From NCBI GenBank assembly GCA_018857735.1, contig JABMCL010003468.1, positions 163,501-227,500 on the forward strand: DNA of 64,000 nt, in the 5' to 3' direction. Below, one piece after another: positions 1 through 11,908 of this stretch. A program made the position numbers and the translations under genes. Under the pieces are notes generated by a model. It was not told where the DNA came from. It did no database searches and saw nothing but the letters and a program-made list of their open reading frames with translations. This DNA comes from Alviniconcha marisindica (taxonomy: Eukaryota > Mollusca > Gastropoda > Provannidae). The first letter of the stretch is position 1, and every line of letters begins with the position of its first letter.

Positions 1-45
1 ATGACTCTGAGAGAACTCCAGGAATCCTTTGCTTCTTGTCTGCAG

Positions 46-198
46 GCGTGTTACGATGTGCGGGAAGGCAGCGTGTTTTGGGCCCGCATGGGTTTCAATG
101 AAACCATCACTGCATCCAATGAGAGTATACCAGAGTGGCTGTCCACGCATCCATCCCATCAGAAACGTGTGGAGCTCTTTGACTTCTTGGTACCCAAG
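46..198 (+). CDS. OMA1: OMA1 penultimate coding exon (partial gene)
   Basis: Fifty-one codons, phase 0 at both ends, from a pyrimidine-rich acceptor (TTCTTGTCTGCAG, ending at 45) to the donor AAG|GTATG at 199. The peptide runs from ACYDVREGSVFW through WLSTHPSHQKR to FDFLVPK. It matches the C-terminal part of the OMA1 M48-family peptidase domain, whose vertebrate orthologue has the same ADVR..SVFW and PEWLSTHPSH..R landmarks. OMA1 is a zinc metalloprotease of the mitochondrial inner membrane that cleaves OPA1 and DELE1 under stress. The HExxH zinc site would lie in upstream exons outside the window. The last 18 or so bases and the donor are repeated as a tandem array in the following intron. 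The orthology call is firm from the motif match; function is taken from the family. Confidence 0.9.
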
Positions 199-622
199 GT
201 ATGTTAGTGCATGTGGCTTTGATTTCTTGGTACCCAAGCTATGTTAGTGCATGTGGCTTTGATTTCTTGGTACCCAAGGTATGTTAATGTGTGTAGCTTT
301 GACTTCTTGGTACCCAAGGTATGTTAGTGCATGTGGCTTTGACTTCTTGGTACCCAAGGTCTGTTAGTGTGTGTGGCTTTGACTTCTTGGTATCCGGGGT
401 ATGTTAGTGCATGTGGTGTTGATTTCTTGGTACCCAAGGTATGTTAGTGTGTGTGTGGCTTTGACTTCTTGGTACCCAAGGTATGTTAGTGCGTGTGGCT
501 TTGACTTTTTGGTACCCAAGGTATGTTAGTGCATGTGGCTTTGACTTCTTGGTACCCAAGGTATGTTAGTGCATGTGGCTTTGACTTCTTGGTACCCAAG
601 GCATGTTAGTGCATGTGGCTTT
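181..622 (+). repeat. 40-bp minisatellite containing the OMA1 exon end and splice donor
   Basis: Eleven head-to-tail units of almost exactly 40 bp. The first unit is the real exon end and donor. Each unit carries TTCTTGGTACCCAAG followed by GTATGTTAG. Most copies keep AAG|GTATG intact; the exceptions read AAGCTATG (about 236), AAGGTCTG (about 357), GGGGTATG (about 397) and AAGGCATG (about 599). Reading on from the exon meets an in-frame TAG at 205-207, so use of any downstream donor would end the protein two residues after the exon. Confidence 0.95.
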
Positions 623-1330
623 TAGGTGTGTGGGTTTGTCCATGGGTGGATGTGTTTTCTTCTCATTTATTAAAAATTATTAATTTTAGGTAGAAGTATA
701 GAAGAAGAAAAAGCACGAAGTTAATTGTTGAGGCATTATATTTAGATCTGGTGGACCTTAAACAGAGTAAATCTGACAGGGATTTTCTTTTTTTTTTTTT
801 TTTTTGAATGGACAGACAGAAAGCCGTACTCCTTTCATAAAGAGCCTATTGGATGCATCTCTCCGGAACTGAATCCGATGTTTGGCCCACAATGCCAAGC
901 AGAGAGCAGAGGGGTTATCAAAAATCTGATCCTGGTGGGGACCATTGTTATGTCGGTTGCCTTGGTCACACACCTGTTTTGCTACCTGAGTAGCAAAACA
1001 TCAGTGACCACCAGCTCATCACACTGATCAACGACAGTAATAATAATTATTAAAAATTATTGTTATTCCATTCGTTTGGGAGTACAATGGCCACAACCAT
1101 CAGTCTTCTTCCACTGGGAGTTCAGTAGCCACTGTCTCTGTCCTGATTATTTGTGCTACTGTTATACGGTGTCTGTCTCCCAAAATGATAATAATAATAA
1201 CTTACATTTAGAAAGAGCCTTTCTCACAGGGGCTCATGTTGCTTTACAATTAAATGAACACCATTTACAGTGTCACAATACACAAGCACCACAGATGCAC
1301 TGAGTCAAGCAGACATAACCTGATTATCAC

Positions 1331-1710
<380 letters not shown>

Positions 1711-1810
1711 TTGACTTGAGGCTGGCTGGAGACAGTTGGAAGTGTTAGGAGTAAGAGACAGAGATACAGTTAGAGAGATACAATAAAATCTAATTATCTG
1801 TGCTGCACGC

Positions 1811-1854
1811 ATCATCATCATCATCATCACCATCACCATCATCACCATCATGGT
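1811..1854. repeat. ATC/CACCAT trinucleotide repeat
   Basis: Short run of ATC and ACC triplets about 40 bp before the OMA1 terminal exon acceptor. Confidence 0.85.
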
Positions 1855-1890
1855 GAATAATTCAGCATGCCTTCTTTTCTGTCTTCCAAG

Positions 1891-2058
1891 GCTCTGGAGA
1901 TTCGAGAGGCGGCCAACTGTCCGCGGCTGCCTGCCAGAGACCCCCGTGACATGATCAGAGAAATGTCCATGCTGGTGGACGAGCACGCGACAGCCAAGAA
2001 GACTGGGCAGAACCTCTCCAAGGTCATGGTCAAACTGCCCCCAGGAGCTGCAGCATAA
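1891..2058 (+). CDS. OMA1: OMA1 terminal coding exon
   Basis: The acceptor TTTTCTGTCTTCCAG/AAG ends at 1890, and the exon opens in phase 0 to continue the previous exon. It encodes 55 residues starting ALEIREAANCPRLPARDPRD and ends with TAA at 2056-2058. The start matches the vertebrate OMA1 tail (ALKIRE..NCPPL..PDPR). The remainder is divergent and shorter than in vertebrates, as expected for this poorly conserved C-terminal tail. The 3' untranslated region runs into a minisatellite within 30 bp. I see no AATAAA in the next several kilobases, so the transcript end is not located. Confidence 0.9.
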   Translation, partial: ALEIREAANCPRLPARDPRDMIREMSMLVDEHATAKKTGQNLSKVMVKLPPGAAA

Positions 2059-2078
2059 GCGCTTGGACTGTCTCACGC

Positions 2079-2396
2079 AGCTCCGCCTGGCGACTGGCAT
2101 TGCCAAGAACTTTTTTCCCATGGGTGTGTGGGGAGTGGGATTGTCTGTCTGTCTCATACTGCTCAGCCCAGTGACCGCCATTGCCAAGAGCTTTTTGTCC
2201 AGAGGTGTGTGGGGAGTGGGACTGTCTGACTGTCTGACACACCTCAGCCCGGTGACCGCCATTGCAAAGAGCTTTTTGTCCATGGGGTCTGTGGGGAGTG
2301 GGACTGTCTATCTGACACAGCTCAGCCCCACGACCGGCATTGCCGAGAGCTTTTTTCCCTTGGGGTGTGTGTGGAGTGGGACCCTCTGATACAGCC
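2079..2396. repeat. ~80-bp minisatellite in or after OMA1 3' UTR
   Basis: Four diverged tandem copies with landmarks CTCAGCCC, GACCG(C/G)CATTGC and TGTGGGGAGTGGGAC. It begins about 20 bp after the OMA1 stop codon, so the copies may be transcribed as 3' UTR. Confidence 0.85.
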
Positions 2397-2490
2397 GGTA
2401 ATGATTTCACTGATGGGGTGGGGGCGGAGGGGGGGTGGGGGCTGACTTCATTGGCCCAGGGCTCCATTTGTGTGGAACAGAATTGTTCAA

Positions 2491-3165
2491 GAGGTGTCTG
2501 TGTGTGATGTAAGTGTCTCGCCCTCACAACTTGTACTGATTTCATTGGTACAGAGGTGTCTGTGTGTGATGTAAGTGTCTCTCCCTCACAACTTGTACCG
2601 ATTTCATTGGTACAGAGGTGTTTGTGTGTAATGTTGATGCAAGTGTCTCGCCCTCACAACTTGTACTGTTTTCATTGGCACAGAGGTGTTTGGTGTAATG
2701 TTGATGTAAGTGTCTCGCCCTCACAACTTGTACTGATTTCATTGGTACAGAGGTGTTTGTGTGTAATGTTGATGCAAGTGTCTCGCCCTCACAACTTGTA
2801 CCGTTTCATTGGTACAGAGGTGTTTGTGTGTGATGTAAGTGTCTCTCCCTCACAACTTGTACCGATTTCATTGGTACAGAGGTGTTTGTGTGTAATGTTG
2901 ATGCAAGTGTCTCGCCCTCACAACTTGTACCGATTTCATTGGTACAGAGGTGTTTGTGTGTAATGTTGATGCAAGTGTCTCGCCCTCACAACTTGTACCG
3001 ATTTCATTGGTACAGAGGTGTTTGTGTGTAATGTTGATGCAAGTGTCTCGCCCTCACAACTTGTACCGATTTCATTGGTACAGAGGTGTTTGTGTGTAAT
3101 GTTGATGCAAGTGTCTCGCCCTCACAACTTGTACTGTTTTCATTGGCACAGAGGTGTCTGTGTGT
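2491..3165. repeat. 62-75 bp minisatellite
   Basis: About ten units with landmarks GAGGTGT(C/T)TGTGTGT, AAGTGTCTCGCCCTCAC and TTTCATTGGTACA. Units alternate between a shorter form and one with an added TAATGTTGATGC segment. Confidence 0.92.
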
Positions 3166-3325
3166 GATGTAAGTGGCTCTCCCACTCAGTGAAAGTTGAT
3201 TTTATTGGTCCAAAGGTGTGACAGAATATTCACACACAGCATGGGATGATTTGATTGGTCCAAAGGTGTTTGTGTGTGATGGAAAATTCACACACAGTAC
3301 AGGATGATTTCATTGGTCCAAAAGT
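3166..3325. repeat. Degenerate copies linking two minisatellites
   Basis: Two or three units reading TGATTTCATTGGTCCAAAGG with TGTGTGTGATG. They are intermediate between the array at 2491-3165 and the one at 3555-3985, which suggests one ancestral repeat. Confidence 0.75.
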
Positions 3326-3480
3326 AGATCCAAACACATAAAAGGTTAAAAAACAAACAAACAAACAAAACTATTTATCAGGACAAAATACAACCTGCAA
3401 ATTTTCAGAGTAATCCCCTTTATCAAGCTACAAAACGACACTTAACAATTAAACGATCAAAAACAATGAAAAATGAGATG
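3324..3480 (+). repeat. Single arm of an interspersed foldback-type repeat
   Basis: Starts TAGATCCAAACACATAAAAG and contains CAAATTTTC, CCCCTTTATCAAGC and ACAAAACGACACTTAAC. It matches the arms of the inverted element at 58937-59450 and a shorter fragment at 40415-40480, and here interrupts a minisatellite. Confidence 0.65.
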
Positions 3481-3554
3481 GAAAGCTCGTCCACTTTAAC
3501 TTTTTTTGGTTGAGCTATATCCAGTTTTAGAATGCTAGTCATTCTTGTTTCAGA

Positions 3555-3985
3555 TTTTGGTCCAAAAGTGTTTGTGTGTGATGGAATTGTCCCACACAGT
3601 GAAGTTGATTTTACTGGCCCAAAAGGTGTTTTAGAGAGTGGTGGAATTGTGACCTGACTGGCCCAAAGGTGTTTGTGTGTGATGGAATTGGAAGTTGATT
3701 TTACTGGCCCAAAAGGTGTTTTAGAGTGCGGTGGAATTATGACACACAGCAGGGAATGACCTGATTGGCCCAAAGGTGTTTGTGTGTGATGGAATTGGCC
3801 CACACAGTAAAGTTGATTTTACTGGCCCAAAAGGTGTTTGTGTGTGACGGAATTGGCCCACACAGTAAAGTTGATTTTACTGGCCCAAAAGGTGTTTGTG
3901 TGTGACGGAATTGGCCCACACAGTAAAGTTGATTTTACTGGCCCAAAAGGTGTTTTAGAGTGTGATGGAATTGGCCCACACAGCT
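3555..3985. repeat. ~60-bp minisatellite
   Basis: About seven units with landmarks GATGGAATTGGCCCACACAG, TTGATTTTACTGGCCC and AAAGGTGTTT. The last three copies are nearly identical. Confidence 0.92.
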
Positions 3986-4618
3986 GTGCAGGAAAAACCA
4001 TTACAATCATATTGCCGTAAGCAGAATTTTGTGTCGGAAGACTTTTTCTTCCACAGTTTCCAATGTATTTATTCTCATTGATATGCAACAAATGAGACTG
4101 AAGCTGTTACATACCCATCAGGTGAAAGCAGTCATTTTCTTTCTCTCTTTTTTTCTCCTTTTTTCTTCTGTCTTCACAGTTGTGTGCCATAATTTATGAA
4201 TATTTGTGAGAAATGATACCCCTGAGATGGATGAGCAAGAGGGTTTTTATAATATAAAAGCAAAAGACATGATCATTATTCCCCATTAAATTCCCACTGT
4301 CACCTATTAGAAATCTTTGCAGTTGCTGAATGCATTTGACTTGCACATGACGGGGCATTTTTGCTGATTGCCTTTTCTTAAAGAAGTTAAACTGTAAATG
4401 TGTTGTCATTGTTTTTGTGTGTGATGTAATGTGATAGTTTTTATTTTTAGAAACATTTACACCAAACTATGTACAAATTGTCTGGCTACCAAGTTATACC
4501 AAAATTAATTTACTTCATAGTTTGGCTGTGTGGAAAATCAGGTGGCATGTTGAATATTTTGTATAAACTGCATTTTTGCAAATTCAGCAGTCATGTAATT
4601 AATTGCTTCTAAAATTGA

Positions 4619-5580
4619 TCACCCCCCCCCCCCCCCTTCTGAACCAAGGCATGTCCTGTATTCTCCCTTCCCCCTCTACCAAGCAGTCGTATCCCCCCCC
4701 CCCCCTTTCTGAACCAAGCATGTCCTGTATTACCCCCCCCCCCCCCCTCTGAACCAAGCATGTCCTGTATTACCCCACCCCACCCCCTCTGAACCAAGGC
4801 ATGTCCTGTATTACCCCCCCCCCCCTTCTGAACCAAGGCATGTCCTGTATTACCCCCCCCCCCCCTGAACCAAGGCATGTCCTGTATACCTCCCCCCCCC
4901 TTCTGAACCAAGGCATGTCCTGTATTACCCCCCCCTGAACCAAGGCATGTCCTGTATTACCCCCCCCCCTGAACCAACGCCATGTCCTGTATTACCCCCC
5001 CCCTTTCTGAACCAAGGCATGTCCTGTATTACCCCCCCCCCCCCCCTTCTGAACCAAGCCATGTCCTGTATTACCCCCCTTTCTGAACCAAGGCATGTCC
5101 TGTATTACCCCCCCCCCCCCTTCTGAACCAAGCCATGTCCTGTATTACCCCCCCTCACCCTTCACAGCCATGTCCTGTATTACCCCCCCCCCTTTCTGAA
5201 CCAAGCCATGTCCTGTATTACCCCCCCCCCTTCTGAACCAAGCCATGTCCTGTATTACCCCCCCCCCCTTCTGAACCAAGCCATGTCCTGTATTACCCCC
5301 CCTCTGAACCAAGCCATGTCCTGAATTACCCCCCCCCTTCTGAACCAAGCCATGTCCTGTATTACCCCCCCCCCCCCCCTTCTGAACAAGCCATGTGTGT
5401 GTGTGGGGGGGACCTTCCTGAACCAAGCCATGTCATGGTATACCCTGGCCCCCCTTTCTGAACCAAGCGCAGCTATGTGTGTGTGTGTGCGGGGGGGGGG
5501 GGGGGGGTACCTTCCTGAACCTAGCCATGTCATGGTATACCCTGGCCCCCCTTTCTGAACTAAGCCATGTCCTGTATCAT
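4619..5580. repeat. C-run minisatellite (35-40 bp unit)
   Basis: About 25 units of a C run of 6 to 18 bases followed by TTCTGAACCAAGGCATGTCC and TGTATTA. The C-tract length varies unit to unit. At 5395-5530 units carry GTGTGTG and G runs instead. The frames read through it are repeat artefacts. Confidence 0.95.
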
Positions 5581-5926
5581 CCATCCATATCCAACAAGCT
5601 CAGTGTTTATCCTGGTGATAAACATCAAGTGCCTTTGTCGTTTTTGAAATTCAGCAGGGTCAAAACATGACTTACAGTTTAGGCACACAGGTACCTCATA
5701 ACTTTAACGTTTTAAAGACAAATTATACAGCTGGTCGGTCCCGTGTGAGTGGTAGTGATTTTTCAGTCATGTGCTTGTGCCTGCTGTGCGCTACTGTGTC
5801 GCTTTCTTTCAGGAGTAAAGCAGGTCAGGGCTATGAGACACACTTTGGATATTTACACTTCGGCCCTGGCTAAACTGGGCTGAGCTGGGCTCACCTCAGG
5901 CTTGGCATCAGCTGCTGCAGTTACGT

Positions 5927-6387
5927 TATTGATCGCTTTTATATAGCACTATTCTCCGCTCTTGAGCAGACTCACTGCACTCACATGTGATTCTACATGA
6001 GTGACTAGCTTTTTATAGTGTTTTTTAATATCTACCAAAGTGGTGTACGTACAGCGCTGACATGGCTGGTGCCACGTGAAACTGCTGCCATCTTGGCGTG
6101 TTCTGTGTACACCATACAACCATGCACCGTGTCACTTCATGCAAAGCCACATGTGTAAGGTATATGCGTGTTTAGCTGTAACCTGCCACCTGCACCTCTA
6201 GCAGAATGACCGGGGTCTTTTACGCGCTACTGCGGTAACACAGGGGTGGAACAGATACTGAAATAAGGGTCAGCACAGAAAGTGGACCCCGGAGAAGAAA
6301 TTTCTCCTGTCACTCCTGCAGGGGACTCAAACCCACAACCTTTCACTCACATGTCTGGCACTCTAACCACTGAGCTATCCCTGCCCC
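5927..6387 (-). repeat. SINE family A, full-length copy
   Basis: Read on the minus strand it begins with a tRNA-like head (GGGATAGCTCAGTGGTTAGA = A box; GGTTTGAGTCC = B box). A roughly 400-bp body follows with TCTTCTCCGG, TTACCGCAGTAGC and AGCTAGTCACTCATGTAGAA, ending in TATATAAAAGCGATCAATAA. It is the same family as 11019-11491 and 31698-32080. It is a retroposed tRNA derivative, not a functional tRNA. Confidence 0.88.
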
Positions 6388-6539
6388 CAAGATCTGGGAT
6401 CTGAAGCAGGGTTGAATCAGAGGTTCGATGTCATCATCGTTCCAAATGCACCACATGCCTGCTGTAGTTTGAATTCCCTGCAGCGGTAAGAAGAGAAAGG
6501 AAAGGAGAATACCACGTGAGAACAGTTAAACTGGTGAAC

Positions 6540-6815
6540 AGGGCTTCTCAGACCAAGCTGGGTCTTGTTTTATTGGAGTTTGGTCACTTCACATTGAAGT
6601 TCAGTCTTGCTTCACGTCCACAGAGACCGTAAGGACTATTAGGGACGGGAAGCCCAGGACGGCCACCCCGACTTTCACTCGGCTCGAGCTCTGTCCACAT
6701 TTCACATTGAAGTTCGGTGCTGCTTCACGTCCACAGAGACCACAAGGACTGTTAGGGACGGGGAGCCCAGGACGGCCACCCCGACTTTCACGCAGCTCCT
6801 GAGCTCTGACAGTGT
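6540..6815 (-). repeat. Family C short repeat, two tandem copies
   Basis: Two units of about 120 bp. On the minus strand they read GGAGCTGCGTGAAAGTCGGG, GTGGCCGTCCTGGGC, GTCCCTAACAGTCC and TGTGGACGTGAAGCAGCA. This family recurs at 38805-39480, 41510-41885 and 60785-61175. Confidence 0.8.
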
Positions 6816-6844
6816 TTTATGTTTTGACAGCCAGAGTTTTGTGA

Positions 6845-7720
6845 CGGTACGTGTACTGGGAACTGCTCCCAAACAGTATAAGGCCTGTTGCCTTGTTGGG
6901 AGTGTTGTTTTACACGGTACGTACGACTGGCAATTGCTCCCAAACAGTTGTTTTCCTGGGAGTGTTGTTTTACACGGTACATACACTGGAAATTGCTCCT
7001 AAACAGTTGTCTTCTTGGGAGTGTTGTTTTATATGGTACATACACTGGAAATTGCTCCTAAACAGTTGTCTTCTTGGGAGTGCTGTTTTATACAGTACAT
7101 ATGCTGGAAATTGCTCCCAAACAGTAAGGCCTGTTGTCTTGGCAGTATTGTTTTTATACGGTACATACACTGGAAGTTGCTCCCAAACAGTTGTTGTCCT
7201 GGGAGTGTTGTTTTACATGGTACGTACACTGGAAATTGCTCCCAAACAGTAAGGCCTGTTGTCTTCTTGGGAGTGTTGTTTTATACGGTATGTACACTGG
7301 AAGTTGCTCCCAAACAGTTGTTGTCCTGGGAGTGTTGTTTTACATGGTACGTACACTGGAAACTGCTCCCAAACAGTAAGGCCTGTTGTCTTCTTGGGAG
7401 TGCTGTTTTATACGGTACGTACACTGGAAGTTGCTCCCAAACAGTTGTTGTCCTGGGAGTGTTGTTTTACATGGTACGTACACTGGAAACTGCTCCCAAA
7501 CAGTAAGGCCTGTTGTCTTCTTGGGAGTGCTGTTTTATACGGTACGTACACTGGAAGTTGCTCCCAAACAGTTGTTGTCCTGGGAGTGTTGTTTTACATG
7601 GTACGTACACTGGAAACTGCTCCCAAACAGTAAGGCCTGTTGTCTTCTTGGGAGTGCTGTTTTATACGGTACATACACTGGGCATTGCTTCCAAACAGTA
7701 AGGCTTGTTGTCTGTTAGGA
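6845..7720. repeat. Higher-order minisatellite (63-64 bp units in ~127-bp dimers)
   Basis: About 13 basic units with landmarks GGTACGTACACTGGAA, TTGCTCCCAAACAG and GGGAGTG(T/C)TGTTTTA. From about 7130 to 7700 two unit types alternate (AAGGCCTGTTGTCTTCTT versus TTGTTGTCC), giving near-identical 127-bp dimers. A recent dimer amplification is inferred. Confidence 0.93.
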
Positions 7721-9090
7721 CTTGTTTTGTGCATACTTGTTGCTGTGGTTCAGGAAGTCAGTTATTCACACTGTTGCTTCCATCTAACCGGGATGGGAGT
7801 TGGAACAGAGAAGTGTGTGGCAGCTGACTAAAACATGGGAACAGCGTTAAAACTACAAATGTTATGCAAGCAAAATGAATTGTTTATGTTTTTGTTGAAA
7901 GAAAATTTCACTTTTCAAATTGCCCTGCTGCGCTGTAGTGATGATTATGTCTGCTTTTGTCCAGAGTTGCTGCTTTTGTTGGAGAAATGTTGAGATAATG
8001 AACAGCCCAGTCATTTGTTAGTTACGATACAAGACAGCTGTGATAGTGACGGATACCGTTGGCCATTAAATTAGTGGAATCGCACCCAGTACAAGATGGG
8101 AGCGTTGCCATGCCTATTTTTTTCACAGATGACAGTTTATCATGCGGTATCATTGAGCTATCGTATTTAGGTTAATATGTATCATGTGAGTGCTCAGGGC
8201 ATTGATGAGCGCATGATAAATGTACATTATTATTATTATTGAGAAGATTGATTGTCATTGATGGATGAGAGGATGTTTTTGTTTTTTTTAAATAAAAAAA
8301 TAAACCCCGCTGACAGTAGAACTTGCTGTGAATGCCTTTATCATGCTGTCACTGATTGAAAAGACTGATTGTCATTAATAGACGTGTGGTTGTACAATTT
8401 TTTGTTTTGTTGTTTTGTTTGTCTTACAAACCGCTGACAGTAGAACCTGCTGTGAAAACCGTACCTAGGGCATGAACCACAGGCTTTTGATGCTGGCTTA
8501 TTTTGTCTCTTGGTTACACCTGCCACTCGTCTTTATAATGATGCAAGGTGTCTCACCATTGTTGACCTTGTTTGGAGAAATATATCATCAGAATTCATTT
8601 TTATTCTAATAAATGTTTGATTTTTTATTTTATTTGCAATTATTTTCATCTATAGCAGTCAGTTCTTTATGGTGGCTGTTTTTTGTTTTGTTTTTAAGCA
8701 TTTTGATAAACTCAGAAGTTAACATCCTTCCGAGACCAGCAAGAATGACAAATAACCCCAGGAGTAAATAAGTTTATCCATAAGCCCATGAACTCACCAG
8801 GCTGTTAAGCAGGTCAGACTGGGACATCATATTACCTGGATATCGTTGAAGGGAGAGAGGCCTGGATTTTTTGTACCTAGTACTTACTTGCATGCCAAGT
8901 AAGAGTTACCATAGGCAGCTCTTTGTTGTGATCATGTGATGTGTTTCAAGCACAAACTGGACTAAGCCAGACTCAAGCAGTGTACATTTCAAGATTTCAA
9001 GAAGTTAACTCCCTTGCTTGGTAAAATAGTGAGCCCCTCTCAAATGCCTATGTCACCAACACTCGCCATACTCCCCCCCCCCCCCCCCTC
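7721..9090. other. Intergenic stretch, no gene seen
   Basis: AT-rich sequence between the OMA1 and CZIB ends. It holds a TTA run at 8227-8241 and an imperfect duplication of about 100 bp (8242-8340 and 8355-8458; shared GATTGTCATT and CCGCTGACAGTAGAAC). There is also a C run at 9069-9088. No coding potential is supported. Confidence 0.6.
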
Positions 9091-9093
9091 TCC

Positions 9094-9155
9094 CCGTCCC
9101 TAATAAGTCGTACAGTTTCTGTGGACGCTAAGCACCATGTTTACTTGCTGTATCA
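9094..9155 (+). repeat. SINE family B 3' end fragment
   Basis: Contains CCGTCCCTAATAAGTCGTAC, TGTGGACGCTAAGCACCATG and TTTACTTGC, the 3' terminal module of SINE family B (compare 59580-59644). Confidence 0.75.
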
Positions 9156-9199
9156 CCAACAGCTCAAAGAGAAGTGACCATGTTACTGAAGGTTAAGTT

Positions 9200-9600
9200 G
9201 CATGGTGGTGTGTGTGGGGGAGGGGTGGTGGTTGGTGTGTGTTGTGGTGTGTGTGTGTGTTGTTGTTGTTGTTGTTGTTGTTTTGGGGGGAGGAGGAGAT
9301 TCAGTCTCAAAAACTTAATGTGGTCTTAAAAAGCAAGTGGTCAATCAACAACAACAAAAAACAGAAGAAAGAGGTCTTGTCATCAGATGCCATCTACAAC
9401 AGGTTCTACTGCAGCTGAAATGAATAAATTGTGACAAGAAGTCTTGCAGTGCTTCATCTGGGTTTTTTCTCCTTTTGCTTGTTTGTGTGTCTGTCTGTCT
9501 GTGTTTGGGGGTGGGTGGGAGTGTCTGTGTGTGTGCATATGTGTGTGTATGTGCATGCGTGTGTGTGTTTGCGCATGTGTGTGTTTCACCAGTAAATGTG
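9200..9600. repeat. GT-rich low-complexity region
   Basis: GT, GTT and TGTC runs at 9205-9290 and 9480-9600. Between and after them (9600-10370) is unannotated unique-looking sequence without recognisable exons. A minus-strand AATAAA (plus-strand TTTATT at 9672-9677) is one possible distant polyadenylation signal for CZIB, but this is unproven. Confidence 0.6.
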
Positions 9601-10370
9601 TACATTGTGTGGGGTGTGGCAGGGGATGGTGTGGAGAAGGCCTGTTTTTGCCAGTGTACCTGGCTACTTGGTTTATTCCTTCAGTTTGCCTTGTCATTTC
9701 AGAGTTGCTTATGTTCACCCTTATATAACCATCCTGGTAGATCGGGCTAAAAAAAAACAAGTTACTTACAACTTGCTTATGTTTCATCGGCAAGTTTTCT
9801 GGGATTTGTTTACTCACCAGCTCAAGGAACAAGATGAGTCTCAAGGCTCAAGACGTCCCACTCGTTATGGGTTGATTTGTAACAGTCTGAAACTACTCAG
9901 TGTCATGACAAATGCGGAGATGGTTAACCGTCTGGAAAATGACACGACTCGTAACTGGGCCAAAGTCAGACTTCCTGTCTTTTCTGTTGCTAAAGATGTG
10001 CTGAAACTTTATCATTTTTGTGATTTTAATTTTAGCTAGGATACACTGTTAAGAATTAACCCCAAAGAAAGAATGCTCAAGTTCAAATGGAAAGAGTAAG
10101 TGACAGACATTCAGCTTTTTTGTGTGTGTGTGGTTTTTTTTTTCAAGTGTGAGATGACACTGTGATTTCCCATAATGGGATGGATGAAGTATTCTGTATT
10201 GAGACTTGTGTGGAGTAACCAGTAAGAGTGGTTACCCACTGACCAGCACAGCAGATAAAAAAGAGTAGCTCATACATAATATTAATAACAAGACACAGTA
10301 CTGCATAGCAGTCAATTATTATTGTGCACAAAATGAAATGGCATGAGCAAAACAGCCGAGTTTATGTGAG

Positions 10371-10456
10371 AATGGCAACAAATACACAGGTTTCTGCATA
10401 ATGGCAACAAATACACAGGTTTCTGCATAATGGCAACAAATACGCAGGTTTCTGCC
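10371..10456. repeat. 29-bp triplicate
   Basis: Three nearly identical units of AATGGCAACAAATACACAGG plus TTTCTGCAT. A similar 26-bp triplicate (TATAAAATGTCCAACTGGGC) lies at 10566-10640. Confidence 0.85.
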
Positions 10457-11018
10457 TTTCTCTCTTTCCTCTTGATAGTGTCGATACACATACTCCCCAC
10501 TGAAGAACTGGTTCTACAGATAACAGGTTCCCCATAGCTACTACCAACAGATAAATTATCACTTTAACTGGGCAACACATATAAAATGTCCAACTGGGCA
10601 GCACGTATAAAATGTCCAACTGGGCAGCACGTATAAAATGCCCTACATTTCCATGCCGTTCTTCAGCACCAAGTTGCAGGACAGGTGCGATTTAATTCCC
10701 CTGGGAAAGCATCCAGAATTTTACCATGGGAGATAATCCTCGTGGAATAATGTATCAAAAGGTAAATCACTCTACAGTGTAACATCTCCATACAGGGAAA
10801 AATACTCCACATTCATACACAGCCATGTTCTAACACGGTCAAATACTCTGAAGTCCTACAGTGCCGTATATGCTGACATAGTGAAAGATACACCACCATA
10901 TACTGACATGGGGGAAAAACAGTTTCCATATCCATCACTCTGTACTGATTCAGTGGGTGGGGGTTGAGGTGATGTTCTTTGCAGCCCTACGCAGGAGAAA
11001 ATGCTCTCTACAGTTGTA

Positions 11019-11491
11019 CGGGGATAGCTCAGTGGTTAGAGCGCCGGACTCGTGATTGAAAGGTCGCGGGTTCGAATCCCTGCAGCAGCGGCGGGAGAAT
11101 TTTCTTCTCCAGGGTCAACTTTCTGTGCTGACTCTTATTTCGGTATCCGTTCCACCCCATGTTACCGCAGTAGCACATAAAAGATCCGGTCATTCTGCCA
11201 AAGGGCAGGTGGCAGCTTACAGCTAAACACACATACACCTTATGTATGTGGCTTTGCATGAAGTGACATGGAGCATGGTTGTATGGTGTACACAGACCTT
11301 GCGCCGAGACGGCAGCAGTTTCATGTGGCACCAGCCATGCCAGCACTGTAAGTACACCACTTCGGTGGATATTCAAAAAAGCGCGCTATAAAAAGCTAGT
11401 CACTCATGTAGAATTACATGCGAGCGCAGTGAGTCTGCTCAAGAGAGCAGAGCATAGCACTATATAAGCGATCATCAATCAATCAATCAAT
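11019..11491 (+). repeat. SINE family A, full-length copy
   Basis: The tRNA-like head at 11019-11090 has A box TAGCTCAGTGGTTAGAGCG and B box GGTTCGAATCC. The apparent anticodon loop CTCGTGA suggests a Thr-like origin, but the anticodon stem does not pair well. The body follows and the element ends with AAGCGATCATCAATCAATC and a short ATCA tail. It lies about 500 bp beyond the CZIB stop codon, in opposite orientation to that gene. It is the best reference copy of the family in this window. Confidence 0.92.
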
Positions 11492-11772
11492 GTACTGATA
11501 CCAGGGAGGTGGGGCACGCTTCGCTGCCATATGCTGATACATGGGGACATGCTGTCCGCAGTCCTGCATCACTCTGTGCTGATAATAATAATAAGACTAA
11601 AATGGATTTTGTTGGGCACTTTACAAGAGCACACGCACCACTCCCGCACATATGCATGCGCACATCCACCCACCCATCCGCACGCACCCACACACACACA
11701 CTGATGCAGGAAGTATGTCCTAGTCATACAATGATGTACTGACATCGGTGTCAACATTCTCCACAGTGCTAC

Positions 11773-11908
11773 GCCACCAGTGAAAGATGTCTTGTATGAC
11801 GAGGATGAAGCAGCCACAGGGTCACTGAATCAGGCAAAACGCCACCAGTGAAAGATGTCTTGTATGACGAGGATGAAGCAGCCACAGGGTCACTGAATCA
11901 GGCAAAAC
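11773..11908. repeat. 68-bp exact tandem duplication
   Basis: Two adjacent identical 68-bp units starting GCCACCAGTGAAAGATGTCT, about 75-210 bp past the CZIB stop. They are therefore probably in its 3' UTR, on the opposite strand to the reading shown here. Confidence 0.9.

Noticed and set aside
11019..11092. Possible functional tRNA gene
   Set aside because: A and B boxes are present, but the anticodon and acceptor stems do not pair and the sequence continues into the SINE body seen in two other copies.
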